This document shows, piece by piece, positions 11,641 through 23,334 of a stretch of DNA of 64,000 nt; position 1 is the stretch's first letter, and the number at the start of each line of letters is the position of its first letter. The notes under the pieces are model-generated. The model ran no database searches. It was not told the DNA's origin and saw only the letters and a program-made list of their open reading frames with translations. The stretch is from Sarcophilus harrisii (Eukaryota > Chordata > Mammalia > Dasyuromorphia > Dasyuridae). A program made the position numbers and the translations under genes. The stretch covers positions 35,162,257 through 35,226,256 of the forward strand of contig NC_045429.1 in assembly GCF_902635505.1 (NCBI RefSeq). Reading direction: 5' to 3'.

Positions 11641-11804
11641 AATGACACACATTGTTTTTTTTTTTCTTCTGAATTAGTACTAGAGAATTTTAATTTTTAA
11701 GGCTTTAATTCAGCACCTCTTCTCCCCAACAGTAGAAACCCATGGAGATTCAGATTTGTACCTAGAACCCACCAAAGGATTCTCCCTGTGTCTACCCCAG
11801 ACTC

Positions 11805-12050
11805 TTAAATTTTTTTTAAATTAGTTTTTTATTTATATATATGTATGTGTATATTTTACATATATACATATATGTACATACAATTTTTAGCATTCTTTTT
11901 TAAAACTTTGAGTTCCAAATTCTATTCCTTCCTCCCTGCCCTCACTGAAAAGACAAGCAATTCAATATATATTATATAGGTTATATATGGAACATATATT
12001 TCTCAATACATGTTGCCTCTGACCTGACACTTCCCTGGTTATTGCCTCTC
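11805..12050 (-). mobile_element. L1 3' UTR fragment, antisense
   Basis: 'aaaactttgagttccaaatt' and 'ccctcactgaaaagacaagc' are hallmarks of the antisense marsupial L1 3' UTR. An ATATGT simple repeat (11835-11885) lies inside. Confidence 0.65.
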
Positions 12051-12089
12051 CTTAGCACAGGGCTATACCACCCTTCATCCAATTAAGCA

Positions 12090-12410
12090 ACAAACTGCCA
12101 CTGTGTACCAGAACTAAGTAGTAGGGATACAAAAAGAACAATTAATGATATCAATAATGATAACTAGCTTTTATGTAATGTTTTAAAATTTATAGCATGC
12201 TTTATATATGTTAATTTATTTGATCCTTACAACAACCCTGTAATAAAGGTGTTATCATAACCCTTACTTTACAGATGAGGAAACAGACACAGAGTAAGTA
12301 AGTGACTTGCAGAAGAATACACATTTAGTATGTGAAGAATGATTTGAACTCAGCTTTTCTTGATTCTAAGTCCTGTGCTCTACCCACCGAAACTGCCTAA
12401 AGTGAAATAA
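12090..12410 (-). repeat. MIR SINE, antisense
   Basis: Contains 'tttgatccttacaacaaccc', 'tttacagatgaggaaac', 'gtgacttgcag' and 'tttgaactcagc' in antisense-MIR order. 12093-12140 also resembles the widespread 'ccaggcactgtgctaag' type repeat. Confidence 0.8.
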
Positions 12411-12654
12411 TCTCTATCTCTAAGGAACTTATATTAACAACAGCAACAATAATAGCTAGTATTTATACAGTATTGGTTATATTATTATGTTGTGATTATA
12501 TTGTAATATCTTATATCAGTATTAGTGTTTGGAAGTTATTTTATGTATGTTAACTCATTTGATCCTATTTGATTCATCAGGGGAGATTTTACATCTTTAT
12601 ATCACCAATGTTTAGCACAGTATTTGGCACAAAGGAGGTACTTAATAAATGTTT

Positions 12655-12835
12655 GTTGAATTATATATATTCATACACACTATACATATACACACATATA
12701 TGTGTGTCTATACATATATCTGCACATACACATATATTTTTATTTATACTGTTTATATAAGAAAGCAATATACATATTAGATATATACATATATGTATAT
12801 ACACGGGCATATTTATGTACATGTATGTGTGTATA
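12655..12835. repeat. AT/CA-rich simple repeat
   Basis: Alternating TATA/CACATA units, low complexity. The small frames across it are artefacts. Confidence 0.85.
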
Positions 12836-13124
12836 TATCTTTTGATCTCTTTTTCTCATTTTTCTCTTCACTTCTTCATTATCCTCTCTATTTCCCTTCC
12901 CACCACAGAACAGCTCCTATTCCTGGGCTCTCTGTAATCCTTTTTCCCAGAACAAATCAGACTGTGCCTCCTGCCTCAGTCTTATGTATTTCAGTTTATT
13001 CACAGCCTCAATTTCAATATACTTTCTTTAAACAGGGACTTGAAAGGGAAAGGAAAAGAAAGGAAATGATTAGACTGAAGAAGAAAATAGATTATTTTAG
13101 TATTTTTCTCCTCCTGTAAGCAGG

Positions 13125-13215
13125 AGGTGAGCAGTCAATAAGCAAGCATTTAAGTGTTTATAATGTGCTAGGCACTGTGTTAAGCACTGGATAGAAGTCT
13201 GTAAGCACATAAGGT
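13125..13215 (+). repeat. Ancient interspersed repeat fragment
   Basis: 'gtgctaggcactgtgttaag' type sequence. Related fragments are at 14640-14760, 22700-22790 and 25110-25185. Family not resolved. Confidence 0.5.
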
Positions 13216-13718
13216 GTTTCTCTATTCAAACTTCACATAAGCATAAATAACATAAATGATAAAATTTGAGAAAAATAAAGAAATTATAAATTATTATTTT
13301 TTCCACATTTGGAAAAGATAAAAGTTCCTCCTCTATTATTATAGCATGCTTCCTCATATGTAAGGCATGTGTATAACCTTCAATCAGAGGCTCTTGCATG
13401 ATGCAAAGGATTCTGGTATGTGGGGGCTACTCACTTCCCTGCCTTTCTTCTTTTTTATATACGTGTAGGAGCTTTATATTTTTCTACCAGTTAATTTATG
13501 TTAATGTCACAAGGCTCAAAGAATGAATAGTTTTGCTTATAGGTAAAAAATCAAAGTATAAATCACAACAAAACTTAAAGAGATGTGGGAAAGGGATGCG
13601 AGCAATCTTCTTTTAGAGTCTCATAGAACCTCAACCACTGACAGTTATGCTCTGGGTAGGCATTATGGAATATGTAACTTTTTGTAAATGAGATGAAGAA
13701 AAAAGTAGCCCCACATGC

Positions 13719-13967
13719 ATGTATCTGAATGTGTGTGGCTTCTCTGACAATAAACTTCCTGAAGGAACATTATACTTAAATTGCAATAATGCTACCATGA
13801 CTCAAAACACTTTCAGAGCTCCTCTTTTGGAACAGCTGATAGGGTCCATGACACATTTTTTTTATGACAATGCTCTCGCTGTAAGTATTTGTCCTTTGAA
13901 GGTGAAGTTGATTTTAGGAAACAGCCAAGAGCAATTCTGGGCCATGCTTGATGAAAAAAGTAAGTGA
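13719..13967 (+). other. Unassigned 82-aa open frame
   Basis: Open from an ATG to a stop. Nearby are possible splice donors (gctGTAAGT near 13879, aaaaaGTAAGT near 13958) and an AG after a purine-rich, not pyrimidine-rich, stretch. The composition is not low-complexity and the segment does not look like a repeat I know. No family recognised. It may be chance or a decayed exon. Confidence 0.2.
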
Positions 13968-14424
13968 TCAAGCTGGTTAGTACAGTTTTTGGTTAATAAT
14001 AAATGTTGACTTTATTTAACACAAGGAAACTGTTTTTCTCTCTGTGGTTTGTAAATGGGTTCAGAAGGTAACTCTGAGGTAGGAATCCCCAAAACATTTT
14101 GAGCTATGCCAGTATAATCTGATTATATCATTAGCTTCCCAATGCAATCATTATCGTTGTTGACTGTTAGTTTATGGTGACTACAAAGCCATGCTATGCT
14201 TAAGAAAAAAATATAAACAGAGAAGACAAAAACAAAATATCTACTTCTTTCCTCTCTCTAAATAAGGCTTCACCTTTATTACATTCAAGGATAGACAGGT
14301 ACCATTATAAAAACATAAACATGGTGGTCCAATTTATCATGTTCCTTCCAATGGTATATAGTACAGCAGGTTGATTCCATCTACTGATAAAAAACTGTTT
14401 TGAATCTGTGGGAGGACAAAGATA

Positions 14425-14560
14425 ATTAATTGTAAAATGGGGTTATAATGATACCACCTATCTTACAGAGATGTGTGAGGATCAAATGAGATGTTTCTAA
14501 AGTACTTGGCAGAATGTCTGGCACATGGTGGCTCTTCATTAATACTTATTTCCTCCTTCC
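14425..14560 (+). repeat. MIR 3' half
   Basis: 'taaaatggggttataatgat', 'gtgaggatcaaatgagat' and 'gtctggcacatggtggc' follow the MIR core-to-3'-end order. Confidence 0.75.
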
Positions 14561-14639
14561 TCTCTTGAATATGATTTTCCCTCTGCTGCCTTCACACTTT
14601 TACTTATGCCATTTTCTTTGTTTGGAATTCAATTTAATT

Positions 14640-14765
14640 TATTTTCATCATTCACTAAGTATTTCCCGTGTTCTAGATATTATGTCAGGTGCTGGGCACA
14701 AAGACAAAAGCAATAAAACAGTCTCTGCCTTCAAAATGTTTACACTTTACTAAAGGGAGGAGGCA
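14640..14765 (+). repeat. Ancient interspersed repeat fragment
   Basis: 'gtcaggtgctgggcacaaag' followed by 'gtctctgccttcaaaatg', the same family as 25110-25185 with 25335-25400. Confidence 0.5.
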
Positions 14766-14999
14766 TAATGTGCACAACTGAATGTATATCAAATAATTTC
14801 AGATATAAGGAAATACTAATAACTAGGGATTTGAAAAAGCCTGGTATAGAAGGTGATGTCATGATGGGATTGTAAAATGAGGGGATGAGGAGAGAATAGA
14901 TCATCCCTGACTATAATTACTATTGATAAGTGAAACTGGTGGTATGTATTTCATTTTTGGTGGGACATCCTGTATTACCTCTCTCTGTGTCCTTCCTTA

Positions 15000-15690
15000 A
15001 GCTTGCTAGATGATACTTGTCCACTGTACTGCAGGCCTTTCTAGCTTTTTCTTGACTTCTCCAAAATTCCAATAGAGCACAGACTCCTCTACTTCTCATC
15101 CCTTCCTCTCATCATTAGACCATCCTATCTTCTTTTCTAACCCAGGTTTCCCTCAAAACATCTTTTAGTTTTGTTCTTCTTCAGTTTACCTCCTTGATCA
15201 TTTTTAGTAATAGGGAAAAATAATTGAAATTGAAAGAGGGTGTGTATAGCCAGGAGAGGAGAGAAAGTCTTCTCTGATCTTATTTTGGAGCAATGACATC
15301 CAAAGATCAGAAAATTGTATAAACAATTGCCTGAGTACACCCTGAGACACTAGTGCAATGGTCTGTAGATCCATGAGGAGCATGAGGAAAAAGGAAAGGA
15401 AAGAAGAGAGTGGGAGGGGCGGGGATGGAATAGAGACAGACAGACAGGAACAAAGTCAGAAATAGGAACAAAGTCAGAAATAGAAACAGAGACACACACA
15501 AAGAGAAGTAGCATCTGTGGTCCCACTCCCATGCTGCCTACCCCACTGTGAACATCAGGTAAAACTCAAGGAGCAATGGGGATGAGTCATGGAGAGGGGC
15601 TTCTGCCAGACAATCTTTCATTTCTTACAGTTTGATTCATTCTGGGGATTCATTTTGCTTTTCTTGTTCTTTTTAGGGAAGCAGAGCATT
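15000..15690. other. No gene seen; purine-rich patch
   Basis: 15370-15500 is purine-rich with a 19-bp duplicated segment ('ggaacaaagtcagaaatag', about 15448-15485). Nothing else is supported. Confidence 0.4.
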
Positions 15691-15858
15691 GTACAGGTAA
15701 TAAGAGCACTGGATTTGGAATCAGAAGCCTTAGGCTTGGACCTAGCTTCCATATGTGACTTCAGGCAAGTCACTTCCCCTCGGTTTCCTCATCTAGAAAA
15801 CAAGATTAACAAGATGACCTCTAAAGTCCCTTCCAGCTATAAATCTATGATCCCTGAA
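15690..15858 (+). repeat. Ther-1/MIR SINE
   Basis: 'agagcactggatttggaatc', 'cttcaggcaagtcacttccc', 'gtttcctcatctag' and the Ther-1-type end 'aagtcccttccagctataaa'. The 113-aa frame that spans it is repeat-derived. Confidence 0.85.
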
Positions 15859-16174
15859 TCTAATCACTGCTCCCAGCACTGTAACCCAGACAAAACTCCC
15901 TTGATGATTAGTGAAGAGAATGAGTCATAAACTAGAGCTTCCAGGTGTCCACATAGTTTCATGCTGACAGAAAGTTAAAATATAGTCAGTAAACCAAGGC
16001 AAGCATCCATGAAATAGGCTGAGGTGCCTCTGCAAGGACCACTGCTTATTACATAAGCAGGTCTTGTTTGCCCTATGCTTGGTTGCAGCAATGCCAAGGT
16101 CATATCTTTGGATCTTGGTTAATTGGGGGGGAAAAATCTTCATTTGGAGCAAAGGTTTTTTTTTACTTTTTTCT

Positions 16175-16310
16175 ATCCTGGATCCCTTTGGCAGCCTGGT
16201 GAAGTCTATGAACCTTTTCTCAGAAGAATGTTTTTATATACATACAATAAAATACAGAGGATTATGAAGGAAATCAATTATATTATAATACAAAGATGAA
16301 TTTTCTTCCA
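16175..16310. mobile_element. hAT-like MITE fragment
   Basis: 'ggatccctttggcagcctgg' and 'ttctcagaagaatgttttta' match a marsupial DNA-transposon repeat also present at 37705-37850. Confidence 0.5.
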
Positions 16311-16379
16311 ATTTATTTTTCATTCTCATTTTTTCTGGCATTTAATTGTGTGTAGTTGCTTATTTTTTACTTTAAAAAT

Positions 16380-17140
16380 TTTTTGTTTTAATATTTTTAT
16401 TTTCCCCAGTTATATGTAAAGCAACTTTTTACATTGGTTTTTAAAATTTTGAGTTCCAGATTCTTCTCCTTTCTCTCCTTCATCTTCATTGAGAAGGCCC
16501 ATGTGAATTTGTGCAAAACATTTTCATAAAAGTCATACTACAAAAGAAAACATAGATTTCTCCCCAAATAACCGCAAAAACCCCTCAAGAAAAAAAGCAA
16601 GAAAAAAAATTATGCCTCAGTCTGCACTCAAACACAATCCAATTTTTCTCTGGGCATGAATAACATTTTTCATCCTAAATCCTTCTGAATAGTTTTGGAT
16701 CATTGTGTTGCTGATAATATCAAAGTCATTCCCAGTGTGATAGCATAGTAAATTCAATATCCAAATCCCTCCCCCTCCCATATACCCTGTAAAGAAAGAA
16801 GAAGATAGGTATGTCTTTTTCTTCATTTTTTCTTATGTAAGTCTAATCACCCAAGCTATGATTTGTTGATGTTATCATTTTTTTTCATGTACATTATTGT
16901 CATTGTGTATAATATTTTCCCAATTCTCTCTCACCTTTGCAGCTCTCCTCTGTTCATGTAGGTTTTCCCGTGCTTCTCTGAATTTTTGGTTCAAAGAAAC
17001 AGCAGTCATTATTTTTAATGGCACAATAATAAGTTGTTGAATGCATGTGCCACAAGTGATTTAGTCATTCCCCAATATATAAACATCAACTTCGTTTCTA
17101 CTTTCTTGCTACCACAGGAAGGAAAACTATTCTTTTATAA
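16380..17140 (-). mobile_element. L1 3' end, antisense
   Basis: 'tttattttccccagttatat', 'tttgagttccagattct', 'ttttggatcattgtgttgct' and 'gatttagtcattccccaat' run in antisense L1 3'-end order. Confidence 0.75.
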
Positions 17141-17469
17141 ATGAAAAAAAAATTTTTTGGGGGGGAGGTTAGGCATTTTTCTGAAATATGACTGGAGAAT
17201 GCAAAATGTCCCAATATCTAGTATGTAAAAAAAGGTATAGCCAGATCATCATATATCCACAGATGTTCATTGCTATTTTTGTCCTTCATTCTCAAAGAGA
17301 ACTAAGATTTAGCACCTACATTAAAGGATGAGAAAGTTTGGAATATGATATTCTGGAGGGCAAATGAACTAGGATTACAGCCAAGAATCACCTGCCTAAC
17401 AAAACTGAGAGTAATGCCTCGGGAGAAAATAAATGGATATTTAATAAAATAGAGGACTTTGGAGCATTA

Positions 17470-18360
17470 CTGATGAAAAGACCAGAGCTGAATTGAAAAT
17501 TTGACTGTCAAATATAAGGATCAAGAAAAGCATAAAAGGGTAAACATGAAAGAGAAATGATAAAGGAATCAATAAGGAATGTTTATATTCCTATATAGAA
17601 AGGTAATACATGTGACTCTTAAGAACTTTATCATTATTAGGGCAATTAGATAGAGTCTACATAGAAAGAGATATGTTGTGAATTGATTATGTTGGAATGT
17701 GCTCCAAAAAAGGTAGGGGTGAAAAAGACGGATGCACTGAGAGAAAGGGAAGAGAGGGATAGAATGGAGAAATTTTTTCACATAAAACAAATTCAATGAA
17801 GAATTCTTATAGTGAAGGGGGAAATGATTAGATGTGAGATATTGTCTAATTTCTTTCATTGGAATTGGTTCAAAGAGGAAAGAATATATATACACACACT
17901 CATGTATAAAAACCTATCTTATCCAATAGACAAATAGAAGTGGAAAGAGATAAAACATATGAGGCGGTAATAAAAGAAAGGATGTATTAAAGGTAGTGGT
18001 CAGAAGCAAAATAAGAGGGAGAGAAGGGATAGGACACAAAGGGATAGAGAAAAATAAACAGAAAAAAATAAGATGGAGAGAAATATACTGTTAATAATCA
18101 TAACTGTGAAATGTGAATGGGATGAACCAACCCAAAAAACAAAAGTGGATAGCTGAATGGATTAGAAACCAGTATCCAACAATACTGCCCACAAGAGACA
18201 CACTTGAAACAAAAAGACATACACAAAGATAAAGGACTTTATCATAATCTATTCTGCTTCAACTGAAATAAAAAAGGCAGGGTAGTGATTGTGATCTCAG
18301 ACAAAGCAAAAAGCAAGAGTGGACCTAATTAAAAGATATAAATAGAGAAACTATATTTTT
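17470..18360 (+). mobile_element. L1 ORF2 5' (endonuclease) fragment
   Basis: The segment at 18140-18330 translates in pieces to an L1 endonuclease-like series (ETHLKQKDIHK, then VIVISDKAKSKSG), comparable to the ETHL...DTH and VAILVSDK motifs of L1 ORF2. Many stops; dead fragment. Confidence 0.6.
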
Positions 18361-19002
18361 CTAAAAGGTACCATAGACACTGCAGTAATATTAAGAAAAA
18401 TCACAGCATTTCTCTGGTAAAGGTCTTCTTTCTCAAGAATATGGGTAACTGGTCAAATTCATAAACATAAGAGCTGAGAGAATGGAATAATATAATAGGT
18501 AAATGAAAGAGAACAACCTGACAATTTCCCTTTGAATTATTCAGGGACTGGTTTTTCATTTTATGGATTACCAAGGACCTTTGTTTCTTTATTTTCCCCC
18601 TTTCCAGGGTGCTAACTAGGCCTTCACAGCTGTGATGGAATATCCCTTACCCTGTGGATGCTGGCAATGAACTTCTCCAGATTGAACTAGCTTGGTTTTT
18701 GGATTACAGGCATAAAATTTGTAACTTGATCTATGTTTGAAAGCCATCAGATTGACTCTACCACTGGCAAGGCCTTTAAGAACTCAGGGGCACCACCACT
18801 GCAATAGGATCATAGTAGAAGAGAGAAAGCCTCATAAAGCATAGGTATCTATCAATGGCATGATTACTGCCAATCCTGGCTCAAAGCAAAATTTGCCTTT
18901 CAAGTCTGGTTGTATCTGCCAGAATTTGTGCTCAGTTGGTATAATATCTGAGAAACTAGGGTCATATTTGTTCCTCATAAAGAAAGGGAGGGAACCAGCA
19001 TT

Positions 19003-19190
19003 TATCAAGTGGCTACTATGTGCCAGACATTATGCTAAGTCCTTTACAAATATTATCTTGCTAAATCCTCCCAATACTCGGAGAGGTAGGTGCTTTATTA
19101 TTCCCATTTTACAGAAAAAGAAATGAAGCAGACAGCAATTTGGTAACTTACCCAGAGTCACACAGCTATCTGTCCACTACAACTTAGCTG
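19003..19190 (-). repeat. MIR SINE, antisense
   Basis: 'ctatgtgccagacattatgc', 'ttcccattttacag' and 'cagagtcacacagct'. Confidence 0.75.
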
Positions 19191-19474
19191 TCTAGAAGGA
19201 GAAGAAGAATGAAATAGGAAGAAAGTAGAGAAGAGAGAATATCCTTAGATATTCTAAGAATTTTAAGTGCACAAAGTCTGTTTGAGATCTCTTACCTTCA
19301 TCTTCTTTTTCAATGCCACTGGCTTTCTGCATTCCTGTGCTCTAGACCTCACTCTAAATTATCTATCCCAAGTTTCGTTATCCTAGGGTCTTCTTGGAAG
19401 ACTGGCTATCTATTATGTAAAATAATCTTTTTTTTTTTTTAATCCTGACTTTAGTCTTCCTTTCTAAATTATAT

Positions 19475-20533
19475 AGAGAATTGATTCAGATTTATAAGAA
19501 TACAAGCCATTTTCCAATTGATAAGTGGTCAAAGGATAGGAACAGAAAATTTTCAGATGAAGAAATTAAAGTCATTTCTAGCCAAATGAAAAAATTCTCT
19601 AAATCACTATTAATTAGAGTAATGCATATTAAGATACTCTGAAGTATCACTACATACCTCTCAGATTGGCTAAGATGCCAGGAAAAGATAATGATAAATG
19701 ATGGAGGGGATTTGGGAAAACTAGGACACCAATATATTGTTGATGGAGCTGTAAACCAATCCAACCATTCTGGAGAGCAATTTGGAACTATGCCCAAAAG
19801 GCTATTGAACTGTACATATCCGTTGATCCAGCAGTGTCTCTACTAGTTCTGCCGTCTAAAGAGATTATAAAAAAGGAAAAAAACCTACATATGCAAAAAT
19901 GTTTGTAGCATACCTTTTTGTAATGGCAAGGAACTGGAAACTGAGTGGATGCCCATCAGTTGGAGAGTGGCTGAATAAGTTATGGTATATGAATGTTATG
20001 GAATATTATTTTTTATAAGAATGATCAGCAGGATGACTTCAGAGAGGCCTGGAGGGACTTATATGATTTGATGCAAAGTGGAGTGAATAGAACCAAGAGA
20101 ACATTGTACACAGCAACAACAAGATTATGTGATAATCAACTCTGATGGACTTGGCTCTTTGCAACAATGAGGTGATTCAGGCCAATTCCAATAGACTTGT
20201 GATAGAGAGAACCATTTACATCCAGAAAGAGTACTGTGGGGATCGAATCTGTATCACAGCATAGTATTTTCACTTTTTTTTGTTGTTGTTTGCTTGCTTT
20301 TTTCCTCATTTTTTCCCCTTTTTGAGCTGATTTTTCTTGTGCAGCATAATAATTGTAGAAATATGTATAGAAGAACTGGACATGTTTAACATATACTGGA
20401 TTACTTGCTGTCTAAGGGAGGGGTGGGGGGTGGGTAAGAAGAAAAGTTCAGAACACAAGGTTTTACAAGGGTGAAAAACTATTTTTGCGTGTATTTTAAA
20501 AATAAAAATCTATTGTTAGAAAAAAAAAAAAAA
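19475..20533 (+). mobile_element. L1 3' end with poly-A tail
   Basis: Well preserved 3' end of ORF2 and 3' UTR: 'ccaattgataagtggtcaaa' (19515), 'ggagagcaatttggaacta' (19771), 'gttatggtatatgaatg' (19979), 'agaacattgtacacagcaac' (20099). It ends with 'aataaaaatc' and a poly-A run at 20520-20533. 5'-truncated, as usual for L1. Confidence 0.9.
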
Positions 20534-21212
20534 CCAATGAGGTGATTCAGGTCAATTCCAATATAAGTGTGATGGTGAGAGCCAGTTGCATCCAGACAGA
20601 CAACCTTAGGGACTAAATGTGGATCACAGCATAGTATTTTCACGTTTTCCTTGTTTGCTTTTTTTTTTTCCTTTTTCATTTCTTCCCTTTGTGTAGAGGG
20701 CCGGAACTATGGAGAAGTATACTTGAAACAAGGTATTAACTCAATGGAATTGATGAGATAATGGCTCTCTAGTTCACATATATACTTAGTACTTAGTATA
20801 GTGATGTCATGGTTCTCTAGTTCACACATATTCAGTATGCTGTAATGATGTAATTGTACTAAGGTATATAAGGGCTGAGAAGGACTGAAAACGATTCATC
20901 CCATCTTTCACCAGCCTCATGTCCGTCTTGCCTTCATCACTTCTCCAGTAAGACCAAGCACTCAGACTGATCTCAAGGTCCTCCAGAAACATCACACCTT
21001 TCCGATCTATTCTTTTTATGCAGCGTGATAAATGTGGAAATATGTTTTAAAGAACTGCACATGTTTAGCCTATATTGGATTAGGTGCTGTCTAGGGGAGA
21101 GGGGAAGGGAAGGAAGGAAAAAAATTTGGAACACAAGGTTTTGCAAGAATGAATGCTGAAAATTATATTTGCATATATTTTGAAAATAAAAAAGCTATCA
21201 TTAAAAAGAAAA
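20534..21212 (+). mobile_element. Second L1 3'-UTR copy abutting the first, split by an LTR
   Basis: Directly after the first poly-A the 3'-UTR sequence starts again ('caatgaggtgattcaggtca'). It is interrupted at 20692-20996, then resumes ('gatctattctttttatgcag') and ends 'aataaaaaagctatca' with an A-rich tail. So two 5'-truncated L1 ends lie head-to-tail. Confidence 0.85.
20692..20996 (+). mobile_element. Solo LTR in L1 3' UTR, same family as 4480-5421
   Basis: 305 bp, 'tgtagagggccgg...' to '...catcaca', with a 'tatataagg' TATA-like box near 20865. Flanks 'cctttg' (20686-20691) and 'cctttc' (20997-21002) are a near-perfect 6-bp target duplication. Confidence 0.85.
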
Positions 21213-21324
21213 AAGTCCTGACTTTATTAGTATAGGAATTAATTAAGTGATTTGCTGGGTACTCCAAAGAGTCCCTTAAACCATACCACACAGACACCTT
21301 TCTACCTTGACTAACTCTTAATAT

Positions 21325-21590
21325 TACATCTTTATTGTTATTCAGTCATTTCAGTCATGTCTGACTCTTTGGGACCCCATTTGGAGTTTGCTTGGCAAAG
21401 AACCTGGAGTAGTTTGCCAATTCCTTTATTAGCCCATTTTACAAATGAAGAAAACTGAGGAAAATTGGGTTAAATGACTTGCCCAGGGTCACACAGCCTA
21501 GTGTTTGAGGCCAGATTTAAATTCAGGAAGATGAATCTTTCTCACTATAGACCTGATCCTCTATCCACCATCTGCCATGGTTTTATTTTA
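21325..21590 (-). repeat. Marsupial SINE, antisense
   Basis: 'tcagtcatgtctgactcttt', 'gaccccatttggagtttg', 'gtttgccaattcctttatt' and 'gcccagggtcacacagcc' match the abundant marsupial SINE family in antisense orientation. Confidence 0.8.
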
Positions 21591-22699
21591 GTTATTAATT
21601 TAGTTTATTTAGTTATTCATATCATCTCCAATTATCTTTGCCTCATTCCTTCAGAAGCCTTGCATCTTTATTTGTTTTTTGTTCTCTACATCAAAAAACT
21701 GCTTGCCAAAAAAACTCCATAACCTTTGGTGTTCCTTGGCAGCATTTCTCACCCCCTAATAAAAGCACTATTTAGAAAAAATTGTCTTTTCTTGCCTACT
21801 CTGTGGAATTGACTGAAAAGAGCTTTTTTTTTTTCCTTCCTTTTCAAAAACAATCAGCCTCCCTCTAGTGGACAGCTGGCAGTCCTGCATAAAAGCATAA
21901 TAAACTGTTTTGAGAAGAGCAAATACCTTTTCAGTTACTTGAAAGGATGTTGTATGGGTTTTTGTGGGCTGATTCAACACTTAATTGCCAGAAGATCATG
22001 CTCTAGAATCAATAATTCTCACTTACCTCCCTCTTTGAGGCTCCAAGTAGACTGTTTCTTTCTCTGCTTGACATACTAGTCTGCAGTTAGAATCAGGCAG
22101 TTGACATCTGGCAGCTTCTTGAATTCACTGGATTCTCTCCATCTGTTTTTTTGTGGACACTTCCTCTCTTTCCCTAAATCACTAAATAGCCTTTCTTCTT
22201 GTCTTTTTACCCTCAGGGTTGGTGTCAGAGGAATGAATGAATGATTGCTTAAATGTACTAATAAAAAAGGATTTGCTGAACACTGTCCTGGGATAGAGAA
22301 AGAATCTCTCAATATTAAAAAATTGAAACTTTTAGTTTGAAGAATTTTCCTGCTAGAATAAAGCTTGTTACCTATTATATTGTTTCCCAGAAATTTTAAA
22401 ATTCTAGTTTCTCATTTGGCATCCAAATTGCCTTGAATTCTCAGGACATTGCGGCAGAAAACCCATGGTACCATCTGTTGGTGATATTGCCCCAAATTAT
22501 TAATTGCATGCAAGTGGAAGTTAGCTATTACCCTATTCAACTACTTGATCTTTTTGTATTCATTTGTGGGATACTCTTGGTCAATAGGTCCAATCTAATG
22601 TAGAATGCCCAGTCGCAGATTTAGGGAAAACAGAAAGAAAATTAGAAACTTTGTTGTTTGAACTTCTTGGCTAATTGGACCTGTATTTAACCTGTTGGT

Positions 22700-22795
22700 T
22701 TAATTTAAAACATTTATTGTGTCTATTAGGTATTGAGCACTATCCTAGGTGCCAGGGATACAAAAACAAATAAAAGCAGTGGATTCTATTATGGT
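22700..22795 (+). repeat. Ancient interspersed repeat fragment
   Basis: 'gagcactatcctaggtgcca' followed by 'gggatacaaaaacaaat'. Confidence 0.5.
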
Positions 22796-22929
22796 TGGGT
22801 TAGGATAATACTTAAGTAGATAAAACAAAATAAATCCAAAGTATTGATGAGAAGGAATTAAAAACTGAGTTCAGGAGGATAAGAAAGTCTTCATATGGGA
22901 TATGGTAAAGAAGTTGAGTCTTGAAAGGA

Positions 22930-23215
22930 TTCTGAGAATCCATATGTACAAAAATATTTATAATATTTCTTTTTGATGGCAAAGAATCAGAAACTGAGAG
23001 GGTGACTATCAATTGGCTAATGGATGAACAAAAATTATAGTATATGAATATGATGGAATAATATTTTGTTTTAAGAAATGATGGAGATTAATTTAGAGAA
23101 ACCCAAGAGACTTTCATGAATTAATATGGAAAAATGAAAGGAACCAGAAGAATGATTTCTATAATAACAACAATATTATAAAGATAAGTTTGAAAAAATT
23201 GATAGTCAGACACTA
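22930..23215 (+). mobile_element. L1 3' end fragment, degraded
   Basis: 'gtacaaaaatatttataata', 'atcaattggctaatggatga' and 'gaaaggaaccagaagaat' are degraded versions of the L1 3'-end landmarks seen at 19900-20110. Confidence 0.7.
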
Positions 23216-23290
23216 GCATTTATCTATCATCTCCATCTATCTACCTATCATTTTTATCATCTATCTATCTATCTATTCAGTGATCTATCT
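23215..23290. repeat. (ATCT)n microsatellite
   Basis: Irregular run of ATCT units at the end of the L1 fragment. Confidence 0.85.
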
Positions 23291-23334
23291 GGACATGGAA
23301 AATATGGAATTAATTTTACTTGACCTGCAAACTC

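Noticed and set aside
15307-15532. Minus-strand Leu/Phe/Val-rich frames suggesting a membrane peptide
   Set aside because: They read the antisense of a purine-rich patch with a short internal duplication.
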